From Croceicoccus pelagius (GTDB taxonomy: Bacteria > Pseudomonadota > Alphaproteobacteria > Sphingomonadales > Sphingomonadaceae), in NCBI RefSeq assembly GCF_001661915.1, contig NZ_LYWY01000039.1, positions 248,001 through 312,000 on the forward strand: a stretch of DNA of 64,000 nucleotides, written 5' to 3'. The notes under the pieces were generated by a model, which did not search any database, had not been told where the DNA came from, and saw only the letters and a list, made by a program, of their open reading frames with translations. Below are positions 45,188 through 54,311 of this stretch, one piece after another. Every line of letters begins with the position of its first letter. The stretch's first letter is position 1. The position numbers and the translations under genes are program-made.

Positions 45188-45952
45188 ATGCACATGCGTT
45201 CGACCGTCTTAGCCGCTGCAAGCGCGCTTGCAGCGCTGGCAAGCCCGGCTCATGCCGCAATGGAAAAAATCGGCGACGACGGTTTCGTGACTCGCCATAC
45301 CGAGGTCGTCGCTGCAGAGCCGATGGCTGTCTGGGCGGAGCTGATCCAGCCTGCCAACTGGTGGAACGGAGCGCATTCTTTCTCCGGCGATGCCGAGAAC
45401 CTGACGCTCGAGCCGCGCGCTGGTGGCTGTTTTTGCGAGATGCTTCCCGTAAGCGCCAGGCGCGCTCAGCCGGGCAGCGTTCGCCACATGGAGGTCGTGT
45501 TCGTCGATCCTGGCGCGGCCATGCGGTTGTCGGGCGCGCTGGGCCCCTTGCAGAGTGAGGCTGTCGACGGCGTACTCACCATAACGATGAAGCAGGTCGA
45601 TGGCGGAACGCGCATCCTGTTTGAATATGTTGTCGGCGGCACGATGCGCTTCCCCGTCGACCAGATTGGCCCGGCGGTCGACCGGGTGATTGGCGAGCAA
45701 CTCTCGCGCCTCGCCGACAAGATAGGTCGTAGCGATTCCGGTTCCGCCCCGCAGGCGATCGAGCTGCCCCCTTCCGTGCCCGCAGAGGCAGAAGCCGAAG
45801 AAGTCGCGATGGAGCAGGCGGCGGATGAAGCCGCGGCCGCGGAAGCGGGCTTTGGCGCAGACTTCCTCTCCGACCTCGATGCAGAACCGGCGCCGCCCGA
45901 GGAACTCCCCCCGGTCAACGACGGCGAGCTTGGCGAATTCGACACGCGCTGA
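45188..45952 (+). CDS. Exported SRPBCC-family protein
   Basis: 254 residues: signal peptide MHMRSTVLAAASALAALASPAHA, a START/SRPBCC-like domain (FVTRHTEVVAAEPMAVWAELIQPANWWNGAHSFSGDAENLTLEPRAGGCFCEML, then LTITMKQVDGGTRILFEYVVGG) and a long Ala/Glu/Pro-rich acidic tail (from about 195). The helix-grip fold binds hydrophobic ligands; a periplasmic form is uncommon. It lies in the interruption between adk and rpsM. Confidence 0.78.
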   Translation: MHMRSTVLAAASALAALASPAHAAMEKIGDDGFVTRHTEVVAAEPMAVWAELIQPANWWNGAHSFSGDAENLTLEPRAGGCFCEMLPVSARRAQPGSVRHMEVVFVDPGAAMRLSGALGPLQSEAVDGVLTITMKQVDGGTRILFEYVVGGTMRFPVDQIGPAVDRVIGEQLSRLADKIGRSDSGSAPQAIELPPSVPAEAEAEEVAMEQAADEAAAAEAGFGADFLSDLDAEPAPPEELPPVNDGELGEFDTR

Positions 45953-46055
45953 GCGTGCTTGAGCCCCCGCTTTCACTCATCGGTAAAGCGGTTATGCTCC
46001 TTTCCGGATGACGCGCGGGCGACTCGCCACGCGTACGTCGCAAGAGGGGGAAAAC

Positions 46056-47411
46056 ATGGCCGTATCCGATCACGTCGACTTGCCGACTTTCATGGAGGGG
46101 GTGAAGCGCCGCAATCCGCACCAGGACGAATTCGTCCAGGCCGTGCAGGAAGTGGCCGAAGACATCTTTGACTTTATCGCCGACAAGGAAGAATACCACG
46201 AGCAGCAGATCCTGCGCCGCATTGCCGAGCCTGATCGCGTCGTGTCTTTCCGCGTCTGCTGGGAAGACGACAACGGTAACATCCGTGTCCAGCGCGGGTG
46301 GCGCGTGCAGAACAACAATGCGATCGGCCCTTACAAGGGTGGGATCCGTTTCCACCCGAGCGTGACCGAGAGCGTCCTCAAATTCCTCGCTTTCGAGCAG
46401 ACCTTCAAGAACGCGCTGACCGGCCTGCCGATGGGCGGCGGCAAGGGCGGTTCAAACTTCAACCCCAAGGGCAAGAGCGTGCGCGAAATCATGCGCTTCT
46501 GCCAGTCGTTCATGACCGAGCTCTATCGTCACATCGGCGCCGACACCGATGTGCCGGCGGGCGACATCGGCGTGGGAGGACGCGAGATCGGCTATATGTT
46601 CGGCCAGTACAAGCGCATCACCAACCAGTTCACCGGCGTGCTGACCGGCAAGGGGCTGGAATGGGGCGGCTCGCTCATCCGCACCGAGGCGACCGGTTAT
46701 GGCGCGGTCTACTTCCTCGACAACATGCTCAAGCACAAGGGCGACAGCCTCGACGGGAAGGTTGCGGTGATTTCGGGCAGCGGTAACGTGGCGACTCACG
46801 CGGCGGAAAAGATCCTGCACCTTGGCGGCAAGCCGATAACGCTTTCGGATTCGGGCGGCTTCATTCACGATCCCGACGGGCTGACGCAGGAGAAAATCGA
46901 CTGGGTGAAGACCCACAAGACGCACCGACGCGGCCGCATCAAGGACTATGTCGACGCGTTCAAGGGTGCGACCTTCCATGAAGGCAAGACGCCGTGGAAC
47001 GTCGAATGCGATGTGGCGCTACCTTGCGCGACGCAGAACGAGTTGCTCGGCGACGATGCCCGGGCGCTGGTCGCCAACGGCTGCATCGCTGTCTCCGAAG
47101 GGGCGAACATGCCTTCGAACCTCGATGCCGTGCACGTCTTCAAGGACGCGAAGATCATGTTCGCACCCGGCAAGGCCGCCAATGCGGGCGGTGTTGCGGT
47201 CTCGGGCCTCGAGATGAGCCAGAATTCTGCCCGCCGCGCGTGGAAGGAAGAAGAGCTCCAGGTGCTGCTGCGCGACATCATGGACGGGATCCATGACCGC
47301 TGCCTGACGTATGGTGAAATGGGCGGCGGTTATACCGACTATGTGCGCGGTGCGAATATCGCGGGCTTCAAGAAAGTGGCGGATGCCATGCTGGCCTTCG
47401 GCGTCGTCTGA
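46056..47411 (+). CDS. gdhA: NADP-type glutamate dehydrogenase
   Basis: 451 residues. GPYKGGIRFHPSVTESVLKFLAFEQTFKNALTGLPMGGGKGG holds the substrate Lys residues, PAGDIGVGGREIGYMFGQYK follows, and VAVISGSGNVATHAAEKI is the dinucleotide site. Aminates 2-oxoglutarate to glutamate, linking nitrogen assimilation to the TCA cycle. The start MAVSDHVDL has AGAGGGGG upstream. Its place among ribosomal genes is unusual. Confidence 0.93.
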   Translation: MAVSDHVDLPTFMEGVKRRNPHQDEFVQAVQEVAEDIFDFIADKEEYHEQQILRRIAEPDRVVSFRVCWEDDNGNIRVQRGWRVQNNNAIGPYKGGIRFHPSVTESVLKFLAFEQTFKNALTGLPMGGGKGGSNFNPKGKSVREIMRFCQSFMTELYRHIGADTDVPAGDIGVGGREIGYMFGQYKRITNQFTGVLTGKGLEWGGSLIRTEATGYGAVYFLDNMLKHKGDSLDGKVAVISGSGNVATHAAEKILHLGGKPITLSDSGGFIHDPDGLTQEKIDWVKTHKTHRRGRIKDYVDAFKGATFHEGKTPWNVECDVALPCATQNELLGDDARALVANGCIAVSEGANMPSNLDAVHVFKDAKIMFAPGKAANAGGVAVSGLEMSQNSARRAWKEEELQVLLRDIMDGIHDRCLTYGEMGGGYTDYVRGANIAGFKKVADAMLAFGVV

Positions 47412-47447
47412 CGCCCCGGCGGGCGGCCCGCAGTTACGGATGAACGA

Positions 47448-48227
47448 ATGGATCTGAAGATTGCGGGCCGCAAGGCCATCGTTTGCGGCTCAAGCCGGGG
47501 TCTCGGACGCGGTTGTGCCGAGGCGCTGGCAGCCGAGGGCTGCGAAGTCCTCATCAACGGAATTGACGCCGAAAGGCTGGAAGCGGCGGCCGAGCAGATC
47601 CGCGCTGACACCGGAGCGACGGTTCATACGGTCGCGGCAGATGTCACGACGCATGAGGGAAGGGCGGATCTCCTTGCGGCGATGCCCGATCCCGATATTC
47701 TCGTGACGAACGCGGCGGGCCCTCCGCCAAAGGACTTTCGCGAAATCGATAACAAGGCGCTCCACACCGGCGTCGAGCAGAACATGGCCGCGCCGATCGC
47801 GTTGATCCAGGCAGTGATCGACGGCATGATTGCGCGCAGGTGGGGGCGCATTGTCAATATCACCTCGTCTTCTGTTTTAACGGGTATTGCGGGGCTGGAC
47901 CTGTCTTCGGGCGCGAGGGCAGGGCTTACCGCCTTTCTCGGCGGGGTGGCGCGGCAGGTTGCGCCCGATGGCGTCACGATCAACCACATCTTGCCAGGCA
48001 TGTTCGGCACTGACCGGCTCCAGTCTCTCGACGAGGCAGCGGCAAAGCGTCAGGGGATCACTTTCGAAGAAGCACGGCAGCAGCGCGTCGCGGCGATCCC
48101 GGCAGGCCGGCTTGGTGATCCGGCAGAATTCGGTGCGGCCTGCGCCTTCCTGTGTAGCGAGCAGGCGGCCTACATCACGGGACGCGGGCTTCTGCTCGAC
48201 GGCGGGGCTCTCCGGACCAATTTTTAG
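47448..48227 (+). CDS. SDR-like protein lacking the catalytic Tyr-Lys pair
   Basis: 259 residues with an SDR Rossmann fold (VCGSSRGLGRGCAEALAAEG, TNAAGPPPKDF, NITSSSVLTGIAG). At the place of YxxxK stands DLSSGARAGLTAF, so neither Tyr nor Lys is present. It resembles the SDR subgroup with degenerate catalytic residues (BKR-like). Activity therefore uncertain. 36 nt after gdhA. Confidence 0.8.
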   Translation: MDLKIAGRKAIVCGSSRGLGRGCAEALAAEGCEVLINGIDAERLEAAAEQIRADTGATVHTVAADVTTHEGRADLLAAMPDPDILVTNAAGPPPKDFREIDNKALHTGVEQNMAAPIALIQAVIDGMIARRWGRIVNITSSSVLTGIAGLDLSSGARAGLTAFLGGVARQVAPDGVTINHILPGMFGTDRLQSLDEAAAKRQGITFEEARQQRVAAIPAGRLGDPAEFGAACAFLCSEQAAYITGRGLLLDGGALRTNF

Positions 48228-48324
48228 GACTGATACCTCCCTACCTTTGACGATCGCGCGTCCCTGCGATATGAGTCGGTGATCGGCATCCATTGCCGCG
48301 ACGGGCAGCTTTCGCGCTGACCCG

Positions 48325-48353
48325 TTGACTTGCCGCGCGAATCGACGTAAGCG
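48325..48353 (+). promoter_or_regulatory. Candidate promoter for rpsM-rpsK-rpoA
   Basis: TTGACT and TAAGCG with a 17-nt spacer, 170 nt before rpsM. Expected because the preceding SDR gene is unrelated and the alpha operon needs its own promoter here. Confidence 0.4.
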
Positions 48354-48522
48354 CGGCCCTCGCTCGTCATAAATCGGGTCCGGTCCGGCAGGTTCGCGGC
48401 AAATCGCGTACCACCCGGACTTTTTGCCGTTCGGGCAAATGGACCTGCCAAACGACTGGCGTTCAACCGCGATGAGATAGGGGCAGGCCAGTGCCTATCC
48501 CCTGTGGAGCATGGAGAATTAA

Positions 48523-48891
48523 GTGGCTCGTATTGCCGGGGTAAATATCCCCACCAACAAGCGCGTTATTATCGCGCTCACCTACATCCACGGTATCGGT
48601 CCGAAGTCCGCCAAGGACATCGCTGCCAAGCTGGGTATCGACGAAGCCCGTCGTGTCCAGGACCTGACCGACCAGGAAGTCCTGCAGATCCGTGAAACGA
48701 TCGACGCCGACTACCTCGTCGAGGGTGACCTTCGTCGCGAGCACGCGATGAACATCAAGCGCCTCATGGACCTGGCCTGCTATCGCGGCCTGCGTCACCG
48801 CAAGGGCCTTCCGGTCCGCGGTCAGCGCACGCACACCAATGCCCGCACCCGCAAGGGCAAGGCCAAGCCGATCGCCGGCAAGAAGAAGTAA
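48523..48891 (+). CDS. rpsM: 30S ribosomal protein S13
   Basis: 122 residues from GTG 48523; [32 protein letters not shown] and [17 protein letters not shown]. First gene of the alpha operon. Confidence 0.97.
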   Translation: MARIAGVNIPTNKRVIIALTYIHGIGPKSAKDIAAKLGIDEARRVQDLTDQEVLQIRETIDADYLVEGDLRREHAMNIKRLMDLACYRGLRHRKGLPVRGQRTHTNARTRKGKAKPIAGKKK

Positions 48892-48947
48892 GCCGCGCCT
48901 TTCAGGCAGCAGGCTGACCCTTCCTTCAGGATACAGGAACCAAGACA

Positions 48948-49337
48948 ATGGCACGCGAACCCCAGCGCATTCGGCGCCGCGAACGCAAGAACATTTCCAG
49001 CGGCGTCGCTCACGTGAACGCCAGCTTCAACAACACCATGATCACCATCACGGATGCCCAGGGCAATGCGATCAGCTGGTCCAGCGCCGGTATGATGGGC
49101 TTCAAGGGTAGCCGCAAGTCGACTCCCTACGCTGCGCAGGTCGCAGCTGACGATGCGGGCAAGAAGGCAGCCGAACACGGCGTCCGTACGCTCGAGGTCG
49201 AGGTGAAGGGGCCGGGTTCGGGCCGCGAGAGCGCCCTTCGTGCGCTGCAGGCGGTGGGTTTCACCATCACCTCGATCCGCGACGTGACCCCGATCCCGCA
49301 TAACGGTGTGCGTCCGTCCAAGCGCCGCCGCGTCTGA
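48948..49337 (+). CDS. rpsK: 30S ribosomal protein S11
   Basis: 129 residues; [40 protein letters not shown]. Confidence 0.97.
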   Translation: MAREPQRIRRRERKNISSGVAHVNASFNNTMITITDAQGNAISWSSAGMMGFKGSRKSTPYAAQVAADDAGKKAAEHGVRTLEVEVKGPGSGRESALRALQAVGFTITSIRDVTPIPHNGVRPSKRRRV

Positions 49338-49476
49338 TCTGAAAAGGGCGAGGGGCGGGCCGAAGGATCCACGGCCCGTCCACCCGCACTCGCCTGTTTC
49401 GGATCGATACTGTGGGGAAGGCGTATTCCCTCCATACGCACCCCGGATAAGAACCGACAAACCCTAGGGGAAGTCC

Positions 49477-50532
49477 ATGTCCGTCAATATCAAGAACTGG
49501 CAGGAACTGAAGAAGCCCAACAGCCTCGAAATCAAGTCGCAGGGCGATGCCAAGCTGCGCGCGACTTTCGTTGCTGAACCGCTCGAGCGCGGATTTGGCC
49601 TGACGCTCGGCAATGCACTGCGTCGCGTGCTGCTCTCCTCGCTGCAGGGCGCCGCGATCACGTCGATCAAGATCGACAACGTCCTGCACGAGTTCAGCTC
49701 GCTTGCAGGCGTGCGTGAGGACATCACCGACATCGTCCTCAATATCAAGCAGGTGGCGCTGAAGATGGAAGGCGAAGGCATGAAGCGCCTGAACCTTTCC
49801 GCGACCGGCCCCGCCGAAGTGAAGGCTGGCGACATCCAGGTTTCGGGCGACATCGAGGTCATGAACAAGGACCTCGTCATCTGTCACCTCGACGAAGGCG
49901 CCACGCTCAACATGGAGCTGACCGCCGACACCGGTAAGGGTTATTCCCCTGCCGTGCAGAACCGCATGGCTGATGCACCGATCGGCCTGATCCCGGTCGA
50001 CTCGCTGTACTCGCCGGTCCGTCAGGTCTCATACAAGGTCGAGAACGCCCGCGTCGGTCAGGAACTTGACTACGACAAGCTGTCGCTGACCGTCGAAACC
50101 GACGGTACGGTCACGCCGGAAGACGCCGTTGCCTACGCAGCGCGCATTCTGCAGGACCAGCTGGCTCTGTTCGTCCACTTCGAGGAAGGCATTCCGCAGG
50201 GCGCCCCGCAGGTCGCCGGCGTTGCCGCAGCTCCGGAAGAGAGCGACGCGAACCAGCTCAACCGTTATCTTCTCAAGAAGGTCGACGAGCTGGAACTGTC
50301 GGTCCGTTCGGCAAACTGCCTCAAGAACGACAACATCATCTACATCGGCGACCTGGTCCAGAAGACCGAGGCCGAGATGCTCCGCACGCCGAACTTCGGC
50401 CGCAAGTCGCTCAACGAGATCAAGGAAGTCCTTTCCTCGATGGGTTTGCGCCTCGGCATGGACATCCCCGGCTGGCCGCCGGAGAACATCGAAGAAATGG
50501 CCAAGAAGCTCGAACAGGAACTTCTGGGCTGA
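49477..50532 (+). CDS. rpoA: RNA polymerase alpha subunit
   Basis: 351 residues. The N-terminal dimerisation domain has [32 protein letters not shown]; the C-terminal DNA-binding domain (from about 260) has [59 protein letters not shown]-loop hairpin and a repeat follow. Confidence 0.97.
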   Translation: MSVNIKNWQELKKPNSLEIKSQGDAKLRATFVAEPLERGFGLTLGNALRRVLLSSLQGAAITSIKIDNVLHEFSSLAGVREDITDIVLNIKQVALKMEGEGMKRLNLSATGPAEVKAGDIQVSGDIEVMNKDLVICHLDEGATLNMELTADTGKGYSPAVQNRMADAPIGLIPVDSLYSPVRQVSYKVENARVGQELDYDKLSLTVETDGTVTPEDAVAYAARILQDQLALFVHFEEGIPQGAPQVAGVAAAPEESDANQLNRYLLKKVDELELSVRSANCLKNDNIIYIGDLVQKTEAEMLRTPNFGRKSLNEIKEVLSSMGLRLGMDIPGWPPENIEEMAKKLEQELLG

Positions 50533-50541
50533 TTTTGGTGT

Positions 50542-50561
50542 GTCCCCGCTTCGGCGGGGAC
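50542..50561 (+). other. UUCG-tetraloop hairpin after rpoA
   Basis: GTCCCCGC-TTCG-GCGGGGAC, a perfect 8-bp stem 10 nt past rpoA, with no T tail. It immediately precedes repeat copy 2. Confidence 0.6.
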
Positions 50562-50562
50562 G

Positions 50563-50654
50563 CCTCAAACGCCGGGCGCGGCCTATCCGGTCCGCTTGGC
50601 TTCGCCGCACTATGCGACGGCGGGCATTCGCCCTTGCGGGAATCGCTTCGCGTC
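50563..50654 (+). repeat. Interspersed hairpin repeat, copy 2
   Basis: About 92 nt matching 27586-27675: CCTCAAACGCCGGGCGCGG, CCGCTTGGCTTCGCCGCA and CCCTTGCGGG shared. It sits in the normally short rpoA-rplQ gap, 30 nt after the rpoA stop, in the same orientation relative to the upstream gene as copy 1. Confidence 0.75.
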
Positions 50655-50755
50655 ACGTGGTGAATGAACCGGTTTTACGGTGGAGGTGCCGACCGCTAAC
50701 GGGCACCGGGTATGGGTTACCTGATACGGGCCCCTAACGAACGAAGGAAAGTAAC

Positions 50756-51178
50756 ATGCGTCACAAGATGGGTGGGCGTAAGCTCCAGCGTAAGACCGGC
50801 CACCGCAAGGCCCTCCTGCGCAACATGGCAGCAGCCCTCATCAAGCACGAGCAGATCAAGACCACGACGCCCAAGGCTCGCGAACTGCGTCCCTACGTCG
50901 AAAAGCTGATCACGCTCGCCAAGCGCGGCGGTCTCTCGAACCGTCGCCTCGCCAACTCGAAGCTGCTCGACGATGCGCAGCTGGCCAAGCTGTTCGACGT
51001 TCTTGCAGAACGCTACAAGGACCGTGACGGCGGCTACACCCGCATCATCAAGGCCGGTATCCGCGCTTCGGACGCCGCTCCGATCGCGATCATCGAGCTG
51101 GTCGATCGCGACGTCGACGCCAAGGGCCAGGATTCCGGTCCGGTCATGAGCGAAGAAGAAGAATTCGAAGAAGCCTGA
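50756..51178 (+). CDS. rplQ: 50S ribosomal protein L17
   Basis: 140 residues; [46 protein letters not shown] and a short acidic tail ending SEEEEFEEA. Last gene of the alpha operon. Confidence 0.97.
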   Translation: MRHKMGGRKLQRKTGHRKALLRNMAAALIKHEQIKTTTPKARELRPYVEKLITLAKRGGLSNRRLANSKLLDDAQLAKLFDVLAERYKDRDGGYTRIIKAGIRASDAAPIAIIELVDRDVDAKGQDSGPVMSEEEEFEEA

Positions 51179-51201
51179 TCGAAGGCCTCTTTGCTAGCCA
51201 G

Positions 51202-51240
51202 AAGGGCGCCGGTTGCAGATACGCAACCGGCGCCCTTTTT
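51202..51240 (+). terminator. Terminator of the alpha operon
   Basis: GGGCGCCGGTTGC and GCAACCGGCGCCC form a perfect 13-bp stem (loop AGATAC) followed by TTTTT, 25 nt after rplQ. Confidence 0.93.
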
Positions 51241-51379
51241 GCGTCTCACGATTATTCAGACAAAGTGCTTTTTTCCTGAACAATGGCTGTCGCCGAAATT
51301 CAGGATCATCTCATGGCCGAATCGCTATCCCATGTCTTGTCCGGGCTATTCCGTCCGGTCAGGACTAAGGATCGCACCG

Positions 51380-51964
51380 ATGAACAACATTATGAAAGCC
51401 ATGATTGGCTCTACTGCGGCCGGCGCGATGGCTCTTGCCTCGGCCAGCCCCGCCATGGCACGCGACCGTTATGACCGCGACGGTATCGATGCCGGAGACG
51501 TCATCGCTGGCGCGCTGATCATTGGCGGTATCGCCGCCATCGCCAGCGCCGCGAGCAAGGATAGGGACCGCGATTACTATTACGACCGCGATTACCGCGA
51601 CGGTCGTTACCGCGACTACGATCGCCATGACCGCTATGGTTACAACGATCGCCGCAACAACGCTCGGGCTTCCGTAGAGCAGTGTGTACGCGCCGCAGAG
51701 CGCGATGCCCGCCGCTCCGGCTTTGCTCGCGCCAAGGTAACCGACATCCGCGACGTGGATCGCAAGAACGGCGGATATCGCATCAAGGGACGCATGGCGG
51801 TTGACGCCGGTTATCGCGGCGGACGTTATGGCCGTGGCTGGGGCAGCGACTACCGCGGTTGGAACAACTCGATGCAGGGTTGGGACAGCGGCAAGTTCAC
51901 TTGCGACGTCAGGTACGGCCGCGTTCGCGACATCGATTACTCCGGCATTCGTGGTCTGCGCTGA
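51380..51964 (+). CDS. Exported Arg/Asp/Tyr-rich protein (paralogue 1)
   Basis: 194 residues: signal peptide (MNNIMKAMIGSTAAGAMALASASPAMA), then GIDAGDVIAGALIIGGIAAIASAA, a glycine-zipper-like hydrophobic segment, a charged low-complexity stretch rich in R/D/Y (DRDYRDGRYRDYDRHDRYG), a helical ASVEQCVRAAERDARRSGFA region, and a C-terminal domain with CDVRYGRVRDIDY. Two Cys likely pair. A sphingomonad envelope family of unknown function; paralogue follows. Confidence 0.72.
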   Translation: MNNIMKAMIGSTAAGAMALASASPAMARDRYDRDGIDAGDVIAGALIIGGIAAIASAASKDRDRDYYYDRDYRDGRYRDYDRHDRYGYNDRRNNARASVEQCVRAAERDARRSGFARAKVTDIRDVDRKNGGYRIKGRMAVDAGYRGGRYGRGWGSDYRGWNNSMQGWDSGKFTCDVRYGRVRDIDYSGIRGLR

Positions 51965-51999
51965 CCCTCCTGCCAGCAACGACAACTGATGCCCAACCT

Positions 52000-52038
52000 G
52001 GGCCCGGCGGTATTCCCCTTCCTGCCGGGCCCTTTGTT
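52000..52038 (+). terminator. Terminator after paralogue 1
   Basis: GGGCCCGGC and GCCGGGCCC pair, followed by TTTGTTTAT. 36 nt after the stop. Confidence 0.75.
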
Positions 52039-52094
52039 TATCTGCGGTTCAGGGATAGGAAAGCCAATCTGGCCCAAATTGCCGCATCGTGTCA

Positions 52095-52112
52095 GGGACT
52101 CGCGCGAGTCCC
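52095..52112. promoter_or_regulatory. 18-nt palindrome ahead of paralogue 2
   Basis: GGGACTCGCGCGAGTCCC, 25 nt before the start codon and followed by GGGGTTTT. It could be a leader hairpin, a weak terminator or an operator. Confidence 0.4.
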
Positions 52113-52136
52113 GGGGTTTTCAGGGATCGCAGAACC

Positions 52137-52919
52137 ATGAACAGTATTTTCCGTTCCGCTGCCGGAGCAGCCGCTTTGCTGGCCGCATCCTCGCTCACCA
52201 TGCCTGCGCAGGCAGCCACTCTGCCCACCTCGTCGAACGCGCCGCAGGGCATCTGGACCATCGAGAAAGAGAGCGCGCAGGGCTGGGGCCACCATCGCCG
52301 CTGGCGCCGTGACCGGATCGACGGTGGCGACGTGCTCGCCGGCATCCTCATCCTTGGCGGGGTGGTGGCCATCGCGAAGGCGGCCGAGAACGCCCAAGAG
52401 CGCAAGTATCGTGAGCGCCGCGATGGCGAGGATTACCGCTATCGCGATTACGACCGTGACAGCCGTCGTTATGATGACCGCCGCTATGCCGACAATTCGC
52501 GCCGCAGTATCGACGGTGCGATCGAGGACTGCGTGGTCGAGGTCGAGCGCAGCGAGGAAGTCCGTACGGTCGATACGGCAGAGCGTGATGAGCAAGGCTG
52601 GCACGTCGAGGGCGACCTTGTGAACGGTGGCCGCTTCGACTGCGAAATCGACGCCAGTGGCCGTGTGCGCGACATCGATATCGAGGTCGGCTCGCGCCGC
52701 TATGGTAGTGCCGGGGATGCCGTTCGACCGGCCCGCGACAGCCGTTATGGCGATGACTACTACGCTGACGCCCGCGCGCGGGCAGGGGAGCAGGCTCCGG
52801 CCGTGCGTGTCGAGGAAGACGCCGGTCCGGCGGACGCGGAAGGCGACACGTGGGAGCGGGGAACGCCTGACGACCGTTACCAGACCGCTGACGGACCGGA
52901 CTACGCGCTGGTCGGATGA
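52137..52919 (+). CDS. Exported Arg/Asp/Tyr-rich protein (paralogue 2)
   Basis: 260 residues: signal peptide MNSIFRSAAGAAALLAASSLTMPAQA, HHRRWRRDRIDGGDVLAGILILGGVVAIAKAAEN equivalent to paralogue 1, an R/D/Y-rich stretch (ERRDGEDYRYRDYDRDSRR), then SIDGAIEDCVVEVERSEEVRTV and FDCEIDASGRVRDIDIE. It has an additional acidic tail of about 70 residues. Its last codons overlap the convergent TRIC gene by 19 nt. Function unknown. Confidence 0.72.
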   Translation: MNSIFRSAAGAAALLAASSLTMPAQAATLPTSSNAPQGIWTIEKESAQGWGHHRRWRRDRIDGGDVLAGILILGGVVAIAKAAENAQERKYRERRDGEDYRYRDYDRDSRRYDDRRYADNSRRSIDGAIEDCVVEVERSEEVRTVDTAERDEQGWHVEGDLVNGGRFDCEIDASGRVRDIDIEVGSRRYGSAGDAVRPARDSRYGDDYYADARARAGEQAPAVRVEEDAGPADAEGDTWERGTPDDRYQTADGPDYALVG

Positions 52920-53545
52920 TCGGGATCGCTGCCGTGCCTTGAATAGGCCGGCAGCTCGATCCTCCAGACAAGAGCCGCCCCGCGCAGTGCGATGCCGAGC
53001 ACGGTCGCAATTGCGAGAGCGGGCGCGCGCGGCATATCCAGCATAAGCAGCACCGTGGCGGTAAGCGCCGAGAGCGCCGCCGCGGTCACGTAAAGCTCGG
53101 GCCGCATCAGGATCGAGGGCACGCCTGCAACGACATCGCGGATGATCCCGCCGACGCAGCCCGATACGATACCCAGCACGACCGCCGAGATCGGAGCGAC
53201 GCCGAACGATAGCGCCTTGGCCGTGCCCAATGCAGCGAAGGCGGCAAGGCCGATCGCGTCCGCCCATTCGAGCAGGCGGCCTTCCCACCAGCGCACCGGA
53301 CTGAACCAGGCGAGCAGCGCCGCAATCAGGACGACCGGGCCCGCGTAGGGATCGGCAATCCAGAACGCCTCCTGCCCAAGCATCACGTCCCGCACCGAGC
53401 CTCCACCGACGCCGGTGAGGAATGCAAAGAAGCACACGGTTACGAACGTCTGGCGAAGGTGCGCGGCCACGATCGCGCCCGATAGCGCGAAGACGAAGGT
53501 CCCCAGCATCTCGAACCAGGGGAAGGTGGCAAGCAGGTTCATCAT
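52901..53545 (-). CDS. Trimeric intracellular cation channel (TRIC/UPF0126) family protein
   Basis: 214 residues, seven hydrophobic helices in two repeats, each with the family's GxGGxxRD motif (TGVGGGSVRDVMLG and SGCVGGIIRDVVAG). Prokaryotic TRIC channels conduct K+/Na+; E. coli YicG also affects glycine/alanine uptake. ATGA overlap with the PepSY gene shows one operon. Confidence 0.9.
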   Translation of the reverse strand: MMNLLATFPWFEMLGTFVFALSGAIVAAHLRQTFVTVCFFAFLTGVGGGSVRDVMLGQEAFWIADPYAGPVVLIAALLAWFSPVRWWEGRLLEWADAIGLAAFAALGTAKALSFGVAPISAVVLGIVSGCVGGIIRDVVAGVPSILMRPELYVTAAALSALTATVLLMLDMPRAPALAIATVLGIALRGAALVWRIELPAYSRHGSDPDHPTSA

Positions 53546-54234
53546 GCTGCGACGCGCGCCCTGCGGCGGCGGAACATGAGGACGATGCCGATCAGGCTGA
53601 AGAAGACGCTGAGCGAGGCGAAGGCAATAAGGATCGGGTGATGCGTGTCCTCACGTTCCTGAAGGTCCATAATGTGTAGACCCCACATGAAGTCGAAGAT
53701 GCGCCACCAGCGCGTGCGCACGGCCTCGATCGCGCCGCTGTCGCGCCCGACATAGACGTGGGTACCATCCTTCAGGACGACCTGCCAGACTGGGATCGGG
53801 CGGCGAAAGTCGAGTGGTACTTCCTCGGCCTCGAAAAAGCGGATCTCCGAAACCTCGTCACCGCCCTCGATTTCCATCGCGACGATCGTGCGGGCTGCGG
53901 CTATATCGATCTCGGGCACCGGCGCGCCGGAACGGGCGAAGTAGCGTTCGACCTTGCCGTCGGCGTAGATCGCGCTGGTAATTGCCGAATTGCCCTGCAT
54001 TCGCGTCCGCAGTTCGATAGGGCGGTCCTCGCCCTCGATCAGCATGCGGGCAAGATGACCGGGCGGGATGGGGCGCTTCTCGGTCGTCTTCAGCAAGTGA
54101 TTGCCGCGTACTTCCTCGATCGGCTTTGCCACCATGACAAGGCCGCTGACCGTCCATATGAGCAGCGGCACGCCCACCAGCCAGGCAAGCCAGATATGCC
54201 ACTTGGCAAACAGTCGCATCGGTTTTTGAGACAT
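53542..54234 (-). CDS. PepSY domain-containing membrane protein
   Basis: 230 residues: an N-terminal membrane helix (WHIWLAWLVGVPLLIWTVSGLVMVA), a periplasmic PepSY-like region with ISAIYADGK-type and VWQVVLKDGTHVYVGRDSGAIEAVRTRWWRIFDFMWGLHIMD motifs, and a C-terminal helix. The layout is that of the PepSY-TM family often linked to iron/flavin reduction. The start at MSQKP (54234) lies just past the lpd terminator. Confidence 0.82.
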   Translation of the reverse strand: MSQKPMRLFAKWHIWLAWLVGVPLLIWTVSGLVMVAKPIEEVRGNHLLKTTEKRPIPPGHLARMLIEGEDRPIELRTRMQGNSAITSAIYADGKVERYFARSGAPVPEIDIAAARTIVAMEIEGGDEVSEIRFFEAEEVPLDFRRPIPVWQVVLKDGTHVYVGRDSGAIEAVRTRWWRIFDFMWGLHIMDLQEREDTHHPILIAFASLSVFFSLIGIVLMFRRRRARVAA

Positions 54235-54235
54235 G

Positions 54236-54276
54236 AAAAACCCTCCGGCCGCTTGTCTGCGGGCGGAGGGCTTTTT
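54236..54276 (-). terminator. Terminator after the odhA-odhB-lpd cluster
   Basis: CCCTCCG and CGGAGGG with inner CCGC/GCGG pairing, flanked by AAAAA and TTTTT so it can work on either strand. It lies 36-76 nt past the lpd stop. Confidence 0.85.
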
Positions 54277-54311
54277 CGTCAAATCCGCGATTCGTTAAAT
54301 CCCCGATGGGA

